A DNA stretch of 64,000 nt from Candidatus Competibacteraceae bacterium (GCA_016712625.1 JADJQQ010000001.1:1426001-1490000); one strand, 5' to 3'. Shown: positions 51,914-61,358, counted from the stretch's first letter. The notes: generated by a model not told the origin, from the sequence alone. Program-made: numbers and translations.

Positions 51914-54090
51914 TTACCGCAAATACGCCCCATCCACGCCGATCTTGCCCGGCCCATCGAGCACGTAAATGCCGGCGGAGTTGCCATTGACATGAAATGA
52001 AATATGACCGTCATGCACGGTGATTTCATTCCCCGTTACCGCATCGCGATAATGGCCGTTGCGGATGTTGCCGACGCTCACAGCCTGGCCGCCGCCGATG
52101 GTCAAGCCCACCACGGCATAGCTCTCGCCGTTATTGAAATCGCGGACGAAGCTGATACCGCTGCCCCATTCGTTGACGTGGCTCATCGGCCCTTTTTGCA
52201 GGGCGGGGATGGCGCGGCGGATTTGATTGAGCCGCTTGATGTGTTGATACAGCGGATGATTTTGGGTCTGCCCGATGCGCTCGTCGGTCAGGTGATCGCC
52301 GAAATAGGCGCGCCCGGTAGTGTCCAGCGTGTCGTCGTTACCGATCACGTCCTGTGGCGCGCCCTTCATGAACTCGATTTCCTCGCCGTAATACAGGCAG
52401 GGAATGCCGCGCGCCGTCCACAGCAGGTTGTAGGCCGCCGCCGCCATCCACTGCTCGCCCTTAAAGCGGAAGCGGAAATCGTTGTCCGGGCCGACATCGT
52501 GATTTTGCAGGAACGTTACCAGGGTCGAGGCGTCGCCGAAAATCCAATCCATGTCCAGCACGGCCTTGACGCCGCCGAAACTGCCCCGGCTTAAGTTGTC
52601 GCGAAAGGTAGAGAACAGGCCGAAATCCAGCACCGCAAAACCGGAATCGCCGCCGGAATTCGGGTCGCGCGGATCGTGGCCCAGCCGGGTATACCACCAC
52701 GGGCGGATGAACGACGGGCCGTTATCGCCGTGGCCCAGATCGCCAAAGCCATAGCCCTTGACCAGATTCTCGCCGAATACGAACAAGCCAGGCTTGTGCG
52801 CCTTCCAGGCGTTAACGTATTCCATCAGGTTATCGCGCGGGACATGCTTCACCGTGTCGATGCGCAGCGCGTCCACCCCCATGTCGAGATAGCGGTTAAT
52901 GGAGCCGATCAGGTAATCCTTGACGTTCTGCCGATCGGTGGCGAGATTGATGCAATCGCCGGCGATATGCTTCAGTTGTACGGCCGCGCTTTCCCAGTCG
53001 CCGCCGCTGATGAAGCCATGCTGCATGTACCATTCGGGATCGAGGTTGTTGGCGTCGATGCCGAAAAAACGGCCGGGGTTGTAACCGGGTTTGGGCACCG
53101 TCTCGCCGGTTTTGGGATCGACCAGCGGCACTTTGCCTTCGGGATCGGTGTTATGCCGTTCCCGATACCAGTCAGGGGCGACCGGATTGTCGATGTCATC
53201 CCGGTTCGGCCAGGCGTAATTGCCGAGACTGCCCTGATACGGCCCGTGGTTGACCCGGCCCTGTTCGGAGCCTTGCGGCACGTAGTATTTGATCGGCAGA
53301 TGGTCGATGTGGACCTTGCCGCGAATCCCGTACTGGCAGGAGTGATTGACCACTATGTCCTGAATGATCTTGATGCCGCGCTGGTGGGCCTCGTTGATCA
53401 AATCTTGATAGGTGGCGTCCGGCGATTCCAGCCGGGGATCGATCCGGGTCCAGTCATAGGCGTGATAGCCGTGGTAGTCGAGGCCGCTGCGATTCTCCAC
53501 CGGCGGGGTGATCCAGATGGCGGTAAAGCCCAGATCGCGGATGTAATCGAGCCGCTGGATCAAGCCCTTGAAATCGCCGCGCCAGTGCGGGTCTTCCGGC
53601 TGACCGGTTTCGCGGTTGAACTTGATTCGGTCGCGGCAGAAAAAATTGTTGCTGGGATCGCCGTCATAGAAACGAGCGGTCAGCAAGAAATAGATGGTTT
53701 CCTCGCGGAAATCCTGGCCGGTGAGGGTGGCGGGATAGGACATGGACGGGGTGGGAGCGTGCGAGCCGCCGGAATCGCCGCCCCCGTTATTAAAATTTTC
53801 CGACGAGGACTCCTCTGGGTTGCGATTCGACCAGCCGCCCTCAAGGGTGTACCAACCCAGCCGATCCCGTTGCAGATCGGGAGTCTGTCGCCCGTGTCCG
53901 TCGTGGAACAGCAGGCGGGCCGTGGTAACGCCATTGAACCGATAGACGAACCAATCCTCTCTCCGTTGTCGCTCATTGGCATCCCTGGCCAATCAATGAT
54001 GGGCGCGGGGGGACGAGTATCCCAGAAATGGATATGAAGCTCATTAGCCCAATCGGCGGGCTTTTTAAAATAAACGGTCAGATCAGCCAT
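51914..54090 (-). CDS. Alpha-amylase (GH13) with N-terminal CBM25-like starch-binding module, frameshifted near the start
   Basis: From 53992 downward the frame gives 692 residues: WFVYRFNGV...GWYTLEGGW (end of a CBM25/26-like module), a Ser/Gly linker, then GH13 with DIVVNH, ALRIDTVKH (nucleophile Asp), VFGEN (Glu) and LQNHD. The module's beginning, MADLTVYFKKPADW and IIDWPGMPMS, is in a second frame that starts at an ATG at 54090. Adding one base near 53960 (GAGAGAGG) joins the two. No signal peptide is seen, so it may be cytoplasmic and act on glycogen. The C-terminal all-beta domain ends near 51914. Confidence 0.85.
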
Positions 54091-54147
54091 GAATGAAGAG
54101 TTCCAAAAGGTTAGAAATACTGACGGAAAGTTCCTAAGAGAAAGCTG

Positions 54148-54465
54148 TCAATACTCGTTAAGCCGGGCGCTGCGTTCCTGATAACGGGCGCGCAAACAGC
54201 GTACGTCAGCCCTGCAGCTGTCGCGAGCAACGATCCAGGAGCGTTGGTCTTGGCGCACCATTTCAGCCCGGCGCGGCGGCAAACGGTTCAGCAGAGCGCG
54301 ATACTCCATCGCTAACTCTTCATCCAGACGGTTCAGACTGGGATTGTCACATACAGCGATTTCAGCAGCGGTGTTGGCGCGGGTGCAATCGAAGCTGGCG
54401 GCTGGGGCGGACAGCGGCAACAAAGCGGCGCATAGCAGCATCGCGGCAAACAAAGGCTTAAACAT
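54148..54465 (-). CDS. Small exported DUF1311/LprI-like protein
   Basis: The 105-residue protein has a signal peptide (to about APA at 20-22) and the DUF1311 core: SFDCTRANTAAEIAVCDNP, LDEELAMEYRALL and a Cys pair later (SCRADVRC), giving four Cys for two disulfides. Relatives include YecT and the lysozyme-inhibitor domain LprI. Function here is unknown. It lies between the amylase and the ABC permease on the same strand with gaps of about 60 and 105 bases. Confidence 0.83.
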   Translation of the reverse strand: MFKPLFAAMLLCAALLPLSAPAASFDCTRANTAAEIAVCDNPSLNRLDEELAMEYRALLNRLPPRRAEMVRQDQRSWIVARDSCRADVRCLRARYQERSARLNEY

Positions 54466-54570
54466 GGTCTTTTCCTCATTTAGTCAATATAAATAACGAT
54501 TTATTTTATAGAGTTAAGCCACTTCCCGGTTTGTATGCCGAGCATGGCTGGGTATGGCGAAGCGGCGCTG

Positions 54571-55467
54571 TCACTCATCGAAAGTATTTCTCCGTCGCAA
54601 TTTTAGTTGCAACAAGGTCGCCGCGAGAATCAGGATGAACAGGACGAAGGCCGCGGCGGAAGCATAGCCGATGTTCCACCAGCGAAATCCTTCCTCGTAC
54701 ATCAGCAGCACCACGCTGAAGGTGCTGTTGGCCGGGCCACCCTGCGTCATCACATACGGTTCCGCGAACACCTGAAAATAACCGATCATGGTCATCAGCG
54801 CCACGAACAGGAAGGTCGGGCCGAGCAACGGCAGGGTGATATAACGGAACTGCCGCCACGGGCTGGCGCCGTCGATCCGCGCCGCTTCATACAGCTGGGG
54901 CGGAATATTTTGCAAGCCAGCGATGAAGATGATCATATTGAAGCCAAAATTCTTCCACACCGCCATCAAGATGATGGCCGGCATCGCCCAGGCGGGATCG
55001 CCCAGCCAGTCGATCGGTTCGAGGCCGAATAAACTCAAGCCGTAATTCAGCAGGCCATAGCGGGGATGGTAGAGGTAGCGCCAGACTACCGCGATCGCCA
55101 CCAACGTGGTGACCACCGGCAGAAAGAAGGCGGCTCGGAAAAAACCGGGAAATCGGATCAGGCGGGAATTGACCAGTAGCGCCGCGCCCAGCGAAACCGC
55201 CACCGATAACGGGCCACCGACCACCACGAAGTAAAAGGTGTTGCCGAGCGCGGTCCAAAACAGAGGGCTTTGCAACAATTGGAGGTAATTGGCGAAACCG
55301 ACAAAACGCAAACGGTCGAAATCGCCCAGCGCGTAAATGTCGAAGTCGGTGAAACTCAAAAGCAGCGCCGCCAAGACCGGCAGAAAAAAGAAAACCGTGA
55401 TCAGCAGTAGGGCTGGGGCCAGAAAGATCCAAGCGCTCAAAGCGGCATGGCGTTCGGGGCCGATCAT
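54571..55467 (-). CDS. Sugar ABC transporter permease (MalF/UgpA-like)
   Basis: The 298-residue permease has six membrane segments and the EAA loop YEAARIDGASPWRQF that contacts the ATPase. It resembles MalF-type components of maltose, glycerol-phosphate or oligosaccharide importers. Its start overlaps the end of the binding-protein gene by four bases. The expected second permease (MalG-like) and the ATPase are not found downstream, where the DUF1311 gene lies. Confidence 0.92.
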   Translation of the reverse strand: MIGPERHAALSAWIFLAPALLLITVFFFLPVLAALLLSFTDFDIYALGDFDRLRFVGFANYLQLLQSPLFWTALGNTFYFVVVGGPLSVAVSLGAALLVNSRLIRFPGFFRAAFFLPVVTTLVAIAVVWRYLYHPRYGLLNYGLSLFGLEPIDWLGDPAWAMPAIILMAVWKNFGFNMIIFIAGLQNIPPQLYEAARIDGASPWRQFRYITLPLLGPTFLFVALMTMIGYFQVFAEPYVMTQGGPANSTFSVVLLMYEEGFRWWNIGYASAAAFVLFILILAATLLQLKLRRRNTFDE

Positions 55468-56744
55468 GGCGTCAAGCCCCGTGCTAGCAACCAGCGCCGC
55501 TTTTCCAAAATCCGATCCACGTCGCGATCGAGCGCGGCCAAGGCGGTATCGCTATCGAGCTCTTGGCGAATCGCCAGTTCGGCATAATAGGCGATGCGGT
55601 TGGCAATGCGCTCCCATTCGGGAATCGGCGGGGTCGCCCGTACATTTTGCAGTTGTTGGCGGAAGGCTTGGGCATACCGGTTGCCGGCGAGCACTGGATC
55701 GTTCCAGGCGGATTGTCGGGCTGGCAGATCGCCGGTCAGTTGATAGAAGCGCGCCTGCTGTTCCGGTTCGGCCAAAAACTCCAGCAGTTTCCAGGCCGCT
55801 TCCTGTCGAGGCGAGGTTCGATTGAGCGCCAAGCTGGCGCCGCCAGCCAGCGACACGCCCGCTGCTCCCTCAAAAGTCGGCAGCGCGGCCGTATCCCAGT
55901 GCGGCTGCACCGTTGCCGGCAGCCGCCGCCCAAACTCACCGATATTCCACGGTCCGCTGATGTACACCGCAAACGTGCCCTTGGCGAATTCCTGATAAAG
56001 ATTGGCCATCTGGGTGTTGCTGACCGGTGGGGCCAAGCCTTGCGCGAACAGGTTGAGATAAGCGGCGAACGCGTCCCGAAACAGCGGATTTTGGAAATCG
56101 CCGTATTGATTGTGGTCGCGCAATAGCGTGGCACCGCGCTGCAAAGCGAGAATGACCGGCAATTGCCATTCGTTGATCGGTAGTAGAATGGCGTAGCGCG
56201 CGGGATCGTTCGAGGTTTTGAGGGCGGCCATGGCCTTTAGCCAATCGTCCCAGGTGGCCGGAGTGTCGGCAAAGCCAGCAGCGGCAAGCAGATCGCGGCG
56301 GTAAAACAACAGCCGGGTGTCGACGTACCACGGTAGGGCGTAGGTTCGATGGTCGAGCCGATTGGTGGCCAGAATGCCGGGGAAATAATCATTCAATGTG
56401 GCGGCCGGCCAGCTTTTTAACCGCTCATCCAGCGGCTCGATGGCCCGCAGGGCCACGAATTCGGGAATCCACGTATTGCCCAGCTGAAATACATCCGGCA
56501 TGGCGTCGCCGGCGTAGGCGGTCAGCAATTTTTCGTGGGCGGCGCTCCAGGGAATCTGCTGTACTCGAACGCGAAGGTCGGGGTGTCGGCGCTCGAAATC
56601 CGGCAGTAACGCCTTAACCTGCTCACCTTCTTGGCCCATCGCCCAAAATTCGATGACCTGCGCCCGGTCGCCCGCCGAATCGCAGCCGGCCAGCCCGGAT
56701 ACGAGGAATAGGATGAGGACGGACAGGCGAAATAGGGATAGCAT
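55464..56744 (-). CDS. Sugar ABC transporter substrate-binding lipoprotein
   Basis: The 426-residue protein has a lipoprotein signal with lipobox GLAGC (Cys21) and the fold of family-1 extracellular solute-binding proteins (IEFWAMGQEGEQV, GVSLAGGASLALNRTSP). Such proteins bind oligosaccharides. With the alpha-amylase and permease nearby it may take up maltodextrins; this is inference from context. It heads the operon. Confidence 0.92.
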   Translation of the reverse strand: MLSLFRLSVLILFLVSGLAGCDSAGDRAQVIEFWAMGQEGEQVKALLPDFERRHPDLRVRVQQIPWSAAHEKLLTAYAGDAMPDVFQLGNTWIPEFVALRAIEPLDERLKSWPAATLNDYFPGILATNRLDHRTYALPWYVDTRLLFYRRDLLAAAGFADTPATWDDWLKAMAALKTSNDPARYAILLPINEWQLPVILALQRGATLLRDHNQYGDFQNPLFRDAFAAYLNLFAQGLAPPVSNTQMANLYQEFAKGTFAVYISGPWNIGEFGRRLPATVQPHWDTAALPTFEGAAGVSLAGGASLALNRTSPRQEAAWKLLEFLAEPEQQARFYQLTGDLPARQSAWNDPVLAGNRYAQAFRQQLQNVRATPPIPEWERIANRIAYYAELAIRQELDSDTALAALDRDVDRILEKRRWLLARGLTP

Positions 56745-56881
56745 GGCCGATAGTTTAACCCCAATTGGGTTGGAATCGGGCGAAGGACTTGAAACCGCTA
56801 CCCATTATCCCCATACAATCCACCATATCAGTTTGCCTATCAGTCTTTGGAATCCGTTTTAATCCGCTTGCGAGGTGCGCC

Positions 56882-57184
56882 ATGCCAATTTACGAATACC
56901 GCTGTCAGTCCTGCAATCACGAGCTGGAAGTCATGCAGAAGCTCAGCGACCCCGAACTGAGCGACTGTCCAGGCTGTGGCAAGCCGGCCCTTAAAAAGCT
57001 GATTTCGGTGGTTGGATTCCGGCTCAAGGGCGGCGGTTGGTATGAAACCGATTTCAAAAAAGGCGGTGCTCAAAAAAACGTCGCCAAGGAGGAGACCGCG
57101 CCTAAGGAAAGCAGCGCCAGTACGGCGTGCGACGGCGCGGGTGGTTGCGCGGCTTGTCCCGCCCCCGCCGCGGCTTCTTCCTAG
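56882..57184 (+). CDS. FmdB-family zinc-ribbon protein
   Basis: The 100-residue protein begins MPIYEYRCQSCNHELE with the first Cys pair, then CPGCGKPALKKLIS with the second, followed by FRLKGGGWYETDF and a Lys/Glu-rich tail closing with three Cys (CDGAGGCAAC). The regulatory FmdB family has unknown function. GCGAGGTG upstream supports this ATG over the longer frame. The gene precedes the peroxidase by an 83-base spacer. Confidence 0.9.
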   Translation: MPIYEYRCQSCNHELEVMQKLSDPELSDCPGCGKPALKKLISVVGFRLKGGGWYETDFKKGGAQKNVAKEETAPKESSASTACDGAGGCAACPAPAAASS

Positions 57185-57226
57185 GCGGCTATTTTAAGGT
57201 TTAATTCATATTAAATTAAGGTTTCA

Positions 57227-57260
57227 CCCTTATACTTTAAATTCCAATAAAATATAAGGG
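57227..57260 (+). promoter_or_regulatory. Leader inverted repeat covering the peroxidase ribosome site
   Basis: CCCTTATA (57227-57234) and TATAAGGG (57253-57260) pair perfectly. The right arm contains the AAGGGG Shine-Dalgarno of the peroxidase gene. The hairpin could hide it, or the DNA repeat could be an operator of 34 bases. The region is AT-rich and also holds the promoter. Confidence 0.6.
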
Positions 57261-57267
57261 GAAATTA

Positions 57268-58311
57268 ATGAAAGCGCTTGTTTTTCCTTGGATGTTTGGC
57301 TTGGTAACGCTCGCGAGCGCCGCGTTTGCCGCCGACGGTCAGTGGCAAGCGTTACCGGAAAGCGCGCCCGCGCCCGCCGATAATCCGACCACTGAAGCCA
57401 AGGTGACGCTTGGTAAGATGCTGTACTTCGACACCCGTTTCTCCTCCACCGGCACGATCTCCTGTTTTTCGTGCCACAACGTGATGGAGGGTGGCGACGA
57501 TCATCGCCCCACGTCCATCGGTGTTCACGGTCAGGTCGGCGGTCGCAACGCGCCGACGGTGTGGAACGCCGCCTTCAATTCGGCCCAGTTCTGGGATGGC
57601 CGCGCCCCGTCGCTGGAAGAGCAAGCCAAGGGCCCTCCAACCAATCCCATTGAAATGGGTATGAAGGACTTGGATGCGACTATCGGCCGCATCAAGCAGA
57701 TTCCGGGCTATCAGCCTTATTTCGAAGCGGCGTTCGGCAAGGGCGAGGTGATGACTATGGACAACGCCGCCAAGGCCATCGCGGCTTATGAGCGCACTTT
57801 GATCACGCCCAACAGCGCCTATGACCGCTACGTCAAAGGCGATAAGCAGGCGATGACCGAACAGCAAGCGCGCGGGATGGACACCTTTGCCAAGATCGGT
57901 TGCACCGCTTGTCACTCCGGCCCGGCTTTCAACGGCTCCGCCAACATGCCGATGGGTCAGGGTTTCTTCATGAAATTTCCGGTCTTCCCTGGCAGCGTCT
58001 ACGATACCCAATACCGGTTGCTGGAAGATTTAGGCCGCGCCACGGTGACTCAAAAGGAAGCGGATAAGCAACTGTTCCGAGTGCAGACCTTGCGCAATCT
58101 CGCTTATACCGCGCCGTATTTCCATAACGGTTCCCTCAAGAATCTGGATGAGGCGGTGCGGGTGATGGCCAAGACCCAGCTCAACAAAGAGCTGCGGGAC
58201 GATGACGTCAAGGATATCGTCGCGTTCCTGGATGCGTTGAACGGCGAATTTCCGAAACAGACCATGCCCATGTTGCCGCCGACTCCCGGCGATCTGATCA
58301 CGGAAAACTGA
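57268..58311 (+). CDS. Di-heme cytochrome c peroxidase (CcpA/MauG family)
   Basis: The 347-residue protein has a signal peptide (to about FAA at 20-22) and two c-heme sites, CFSCH (Cys66, Cys69, His70) and CTACH (Cys212, Cys215, His216). The family segments LGKMLYFDTRFS, RNAPTVWNAAF and FRVQTLRNLAYTAPYFHNG are intact. It reduces hydrogen peroxide in the periplasm with electrons from small cytochromes. A clear terminator follows. The leader has a hairpin at its ribosome site. Confidence 0.94.
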   Translation: MKALVFPWMFGLVTLASAAFAADGQWQALPESAPAPADNPTTEAKVTLGKMLYFDTRFSSTGTISCFSCHNVMEGGDDHRPTSIGVHGQVGGRNAPTVWNAAFNSAQFWDGRAPSLEEQAKGPPTNPIEMGMKDLDATIGRIKQIPGYQPYFEAAFGKGEVMTMDNAAKAIAAYERTLITPNSAYDRYVKGDKQAMTEQQARGMDTFAKIGCTACHSGPAFNGSANMPMGQGFFMKFPVFPGSVYDTQYRLLEDLGRATVTQKEADKQLFRVQTLRNLAYTAPYFHNGSLKNLDEAVRVMAKTQLNKELRDDDVKDIVAFLDALNGEFPKQTMPMLPPTPGDLITEN

Positions 58312-58327
58312 TTTATCGCTTCAATTT

Positions 58328-58358
58328 AGCCGGTGCGTCTGGGCGCCGGTTATTTTTT
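58328..58358 (+). terminator. Rho-independent terminator after the peroxidase gene
   Basis: AGCCGGTGC (58328-58336) pairs with GCGCCGGTT (58343-58351), with one G-T and G-U wobble pair, and is followed by ATTTTTT (58352-58358). It ends the message 17 bases after the stop codon and before hisB. Confidence 0.85.
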
Positions 58359-58504
58359 GTGCTCGAAATTTCTCGGTCGTTGCCTGAGCTGTCGTGGACC
58401 GCGTGCTGCTTTTGCTCGAAATCGACAGATTTCAACTGAATGCGCTAGGCGATGCCTTATTTTTATGTAGAATTGCCGTTGTTCCCCCTTTAAGCAAAAT
58501 TCGC

Positions 58505-59095
58505 ATGTCGGCACGCATCGCATCAATCCAGCGCGATACCCTGGAAACCCGGATTCAAGTTCAAATCAATTTGGACGGTGCTGGCAACGCCAAACTTGCT
58601 AGTGGCCTGCCCTTTCTCGACCACATGCTTGATCAGATTGCCCGGCATGGCTTGATCGACCTTGACCTCGAAGCGCGGGGCGATTTGCACATCGACGCCC
58701 ATCATACAGTCGAGGATATTGGCATTACGCTGGGCCAAGCGGTCAAACAAGCGTTGGGCGATAAACGCGGCATTCGCCGCTATGGTCACGCTTATGTGCC
58801 GTTGGATGAAGCCTTGTCACGGGTGGTGCTCGACTGTTCCGGGCGGCCGGGATTGGAATATTTTGTCGAATTTCCCCGCGCCCGGATCGGCGATTTCGAT
58901 GTCGATTTATTTCGCGAGTTTTTCCAGGGCTTCGTCAATCATGCCTTGGTCACGCTGCACATCGACAGTTTGCGCGGCCGTAACGCCCATCATATTGTTG
59001 AGACCGTGTTCAAGGCGTTCGGGCGGGCGTTGCGGATGGCGGTTGAACCCGATCCCCGCGCCGTGGGCATTCCTTCCACCAAGGGCAGCTTGTAA
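58505..59095 (+). CDS. hisB: Imidazoleglycerol-phosphate dehydratase
   Basis: The 196-residue monofunctional enzyme dehydrates imidazole-glycerol phosphate in histidine synthesis. The metal-binding motifs are clear: HHTVEDIGI, HAYVPLDEAL and NAHHIVE. It lacks the histidinol-phosphatase domain of enteric HisB, as in most other proteobacteria. The ATG at 58505 gives the family start MSARIASIQRDT. It heads the his-tat operon. Confidence 0.96.
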   Translation: MSARIASIQRDTLETRIQVQINLDGAGNAKLASGLPFLDHMLDQIARHGLIDLDLEARGDLHIDAHHTVEDIGITLGQAVKQALGDKRGIRRYGHAYVPLDEALSRVVLDCSGRPGLEYFVEFPRARIGDFDVDLFREFFQGFVNHALVTLHIDSLRGRNAHHIVETVFKAFGRALRMAVEPDPRAVGIPSTKGSL

Positions 59096-59140
59096 CGCTC
59101 TACCCTTACCTCGATCTCTCCGCTTTCACGAGTCCTCCGC

Positions 59141-59779
59141 ATGAGCAGCATCGCAATTATCGATTATGGGATGGGCAATCTACGCTCGGTCGCCAAGGCG
59201 CTCGAACAGGTTGCCCCGAACGTGCGGGTCATCGTCACTCAAAACCGGGCCGACATTCTACACGCCGACCGAGTGGTGTTTCCCGGCCAGGGTTCGATCC
59301 GTGATTGCATGCGGGAACTGGCGCACTGGAATTTGACGGACGTGGTGCGCGAAGCGGCGCTCAATAAACCGTTTTTGGGCTTATGTCTGGGACCGCAGGC
59401 GTTATTGACGTTCAGCGAGGAAAACGGCGGCGTTGATTGCCTGAATGTGCTGCCCGGTCGAGTGGTGTGGTTTGGCGAGTTGCGCGATCCGCGGACCGGC
59501 GAACGGCTCAAAGTGCCGCACATGGGTTGGAATCAAGTCCATCAAAAGAGCAGTCACCCGCTTTGGCAAGGGATTGCGCAAGACAGCCGCTTTTATTTCG
59601 TCCATAGTTACTATCTACAGTCGGCGGAACCGTCGTTGGTGGTGGGCCATACCTGGTATGGTTTCGATTTCGCGTCGGCCATCGCCCGCGACAATATTTT
59701 CGCCGTGCAATTTCATCCGGAAAAGAGCGCCCAGGCGGGATTACGGCTGCTCGCGAACTTTGCGGATTGGAGCCCTTAA
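59141..59779 (+). CDS. hisH: Imidazole glycerol phosphate synthase, glutaminase subunit
   Basis: The 212-residue class I glutamine amidotransferase gives ammonia to HisF. The nucleophile Cys is in GLCLGPQAL and the His-Glu pair in VQFHPEKS. The N-terminal IAIIDYGMGNLRSV is typical. It follows hisB by 45 bases and precedes hisA by 42. Confidence 0.96.
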   Translation: MSSIAIIDYGMGNLRSVAKALEQVAPNVRVIVTQNRADILHADRVVFPGQGSIRDCMRELAHWNLTDVVREAALNKPFLGLCLGPQALLTFSEENGGVDCLNVLPGRVVWFGELRDPRTGERLKVPHMGWNQVHQKSSHPLWQGIAQDSRFYFVHSYYLQSAEPSLVVGHTWYGFDFASAIARDNIFAVQFHPEKSAQAGLRLLANFADWSP

Positions 59780-59821
59780 ACTAAATCCGACCCTGACAGG
59801 TGCGCTGCTGGAAGAACCGCT

Positions 59822-60562
59822 ATGTTGCTGATACCCGCGATTGATTTGAAGGATGGTAAATGCGTCCGGCTGCGGCAAGGGCGCATGGAAGATTCCACGG
59901 TCTTCTCGGATGATCCGGTGGCGATGGCTGGCCGCTGGGTGGAGGCGGGCGCTCGCCGCTTGCATCTGGTGGATTTGAACGGCGCCTTCGCCGGCCAGCC
60001 GGTCAACGCCCAGGTGATCCGCCGCATCGCCGCAGCCTTTCCGGAGGTGCCGATTCAGGTGGGCGGCGGTATCCGCGAAGAGCAAACCGTGGAGACTTAT
60101 TTAGATGCTGGGGTCGAGTTTGTCATCATCGGCACCAAAGCGGTGCAGGACCCCCATTTCGTCAGTGATCTCTGCATTGCCTATGCCGGTCACATCATCG
60201 TCGGCTTGGACGCCAAGGATGGGCGAGTCGCCGTGAATGGCTGGTCGAAGTTGTCCAAGCACACTGTCATTGATCTCGGCCAAATCTTCGAGCGCTATGG
60301 GGTGGAGGCTATCGTCTACACCGACATTAGCCGCGATGGCATGATGCAAGGGGTCAACGTGGACGCCACGGTGCGCCTGGCGCGGGCTATTTCCATCCCA
60401 GTGATCGCATCTGGTGGCGTTAGCACCCTAGACGATGTGCGAGCGCTGTGCGCGGTCAAGAAGGAAGGCATCATGGGCGCGATCATCGGCCGAGCATTGT
60501 ACGATGGCGCCATTGATCTCGCCGCCGCTCAGCAAATTGTCGAGGCCGAGGAGAGTGGCTGA
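59822..60562 (+). CDS. hisA: ProFAR isomerase
   Basis: The 246-residue TIM barrel catalyses the Amadori rearrangement in histidine synthesis. Catalytic Asp8 sits in IPAIDLKDGKCVRL and the second Asp in YTDISRDGM. GGGIR and ASGGV phosphate-binding loops are intact. hisF overlaps its stop by one base (TGATG). Confidence 0.97.
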   Translation: MLLIPAIDLKDGKCVRLRQGRMEDSTVFSDDPVAMAGRWVEAGARRLHLVDLNGAFAGQPVNAQVIRRIAAAFPEVPIQVGGGIREEQTVETYLDAGVEFVIIGTKAVQDPHFVSDLCIAYAGHIIVGLDAKDGRVAVNGWSKLSKHTVIDLGQIFERYGVEAIVYTDISRDGMMQGVNVDATVRLARAISIPVIASGGVSTLDDVRALCAVKKEGIMGAIIGRALYDGAIDLAAAQQIVEAEESG

Positions 60563-61335
60563 TGGGGTTGGCTAAACGCATTATTCCCTGCCTGGATGTC
60601 GATCGCGGCCGGGTGGTCAAGGGCGTTAAGTTCGTGGAAATCCGCGATGCGGGCGACCCGGTGGAAATCGCCCGCCGTTATGACCAGCAGGGCGCGGATG
60701 AAATCACCTTTCTCGATATTACCGCCAGTTCCGACGACCGCGAAACCATGGTGCATGTGGTCGAGCAGGTCGCCAGCCAAGTATTTATTCCGCTGACCGT
60801 CGGCGGCGGGATTCGCACCCTGGGCGACGTGCGGCGGATGCTGAATGCCGGGGCCGATAAAGTGTCGATCAATACCGCCGCCATCGCCCGGCCGGAATTC
60901 GTGCGCGAGGCCGCCGAGCGCTTCGGCAATCAATGCATCGTGGTCGCCATTGACGCCAAAGCAGTGCATCAAGACGGTGAAACCCCACGTTGGGAAATCT
61001 TCACCCACGGCGGGCGCAAGCCGACCGGCATTGACGCGGTGGAGTGGGCACGGCGGATGAACGCCTACGGCGCGGGTGAGATCCTGCTGACCAGCATGGA
61101 TCGGGATGGCACCAAGCGCGGTTTCAATCTGGAATTGACGCGGGCCATCAGCGAAGCCGTGACCATTCCGGTGATCGCTTCCGGCGGGGTCGGCACGCTT
61201 GATCATCTGGCGGAAGGCATTCTCTTGGGCAAAGCGGACGCGGTGCTGGCGGCCAGTATCTTCCATTTCGCCGAATACACCATCGAACAGGCCAAGCGCC
61301 ACATGCAGGCGCGCGGGATTGAAGTAAGACTTTAA
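60562..61335 (+). CDS. hisF: Imidazole glycerol phosphate synthase, cyclase subunit
   Basis: The 257-residue TIM barrel closes the imidazole ring. The two catalytic Asp are in IPCLDVDRGRVVKG (Asp11) and VVAIDAKAV. The LTSMDRDGTKRGF and ASGGVGTLDH loops are also as in the family. It starts on the last base of the hisA stop. A short palindrome follows before hisI. Confidence 0.97.
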   Translation: MGLAKRIIPCLDVDRGRVVKGVKFVEIRDAGDPVEIARRYDQQGADEITFLDITASSDDRETMVHVVEQVASQVFIPLTVGGGIRTLGDVRRMLNAGADKVSINTAAIARPEFVREAAERFGNQCIVVAIDAKAVHQDGETPRWEIFTHGGRKPTGIDAVEWARRMNAYGAGEILLTSMDRDGTKRGFNLELTRAISEAVTIPVIASGGVGTLDHLAEGILLGKADAVLAASIFHFAEYTIEQAKRHMQARGIEVRL

Positions 61336-61337
61336 CT

Positions 61338-61358
61338 CCCTCTCCCAAAGAGAGAGGG
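61338..61358 (+). repeat. Short palindrome CCCTCTC/GAGAGGG, copy 2, over the hisI ribosome site
   Basis: CCCTCTC (61338-61344) and GAGAGGG (61352-61358) pair perfectly. The right arm includes GAGGGG, the Shine-Dalgarno for hisI at 61363. The same arms occur at 18413-18435. In the message the hairpin could slow hisI translation. Confidence 0.6.

Noticed and set aside
52676..54037. Long plus-strand open frame of 453 codons opposite the alpha-amylase
   Set aside because: It is antisense to GH13 motifs; the open frame reflects high GC and codon bias on the other strand.
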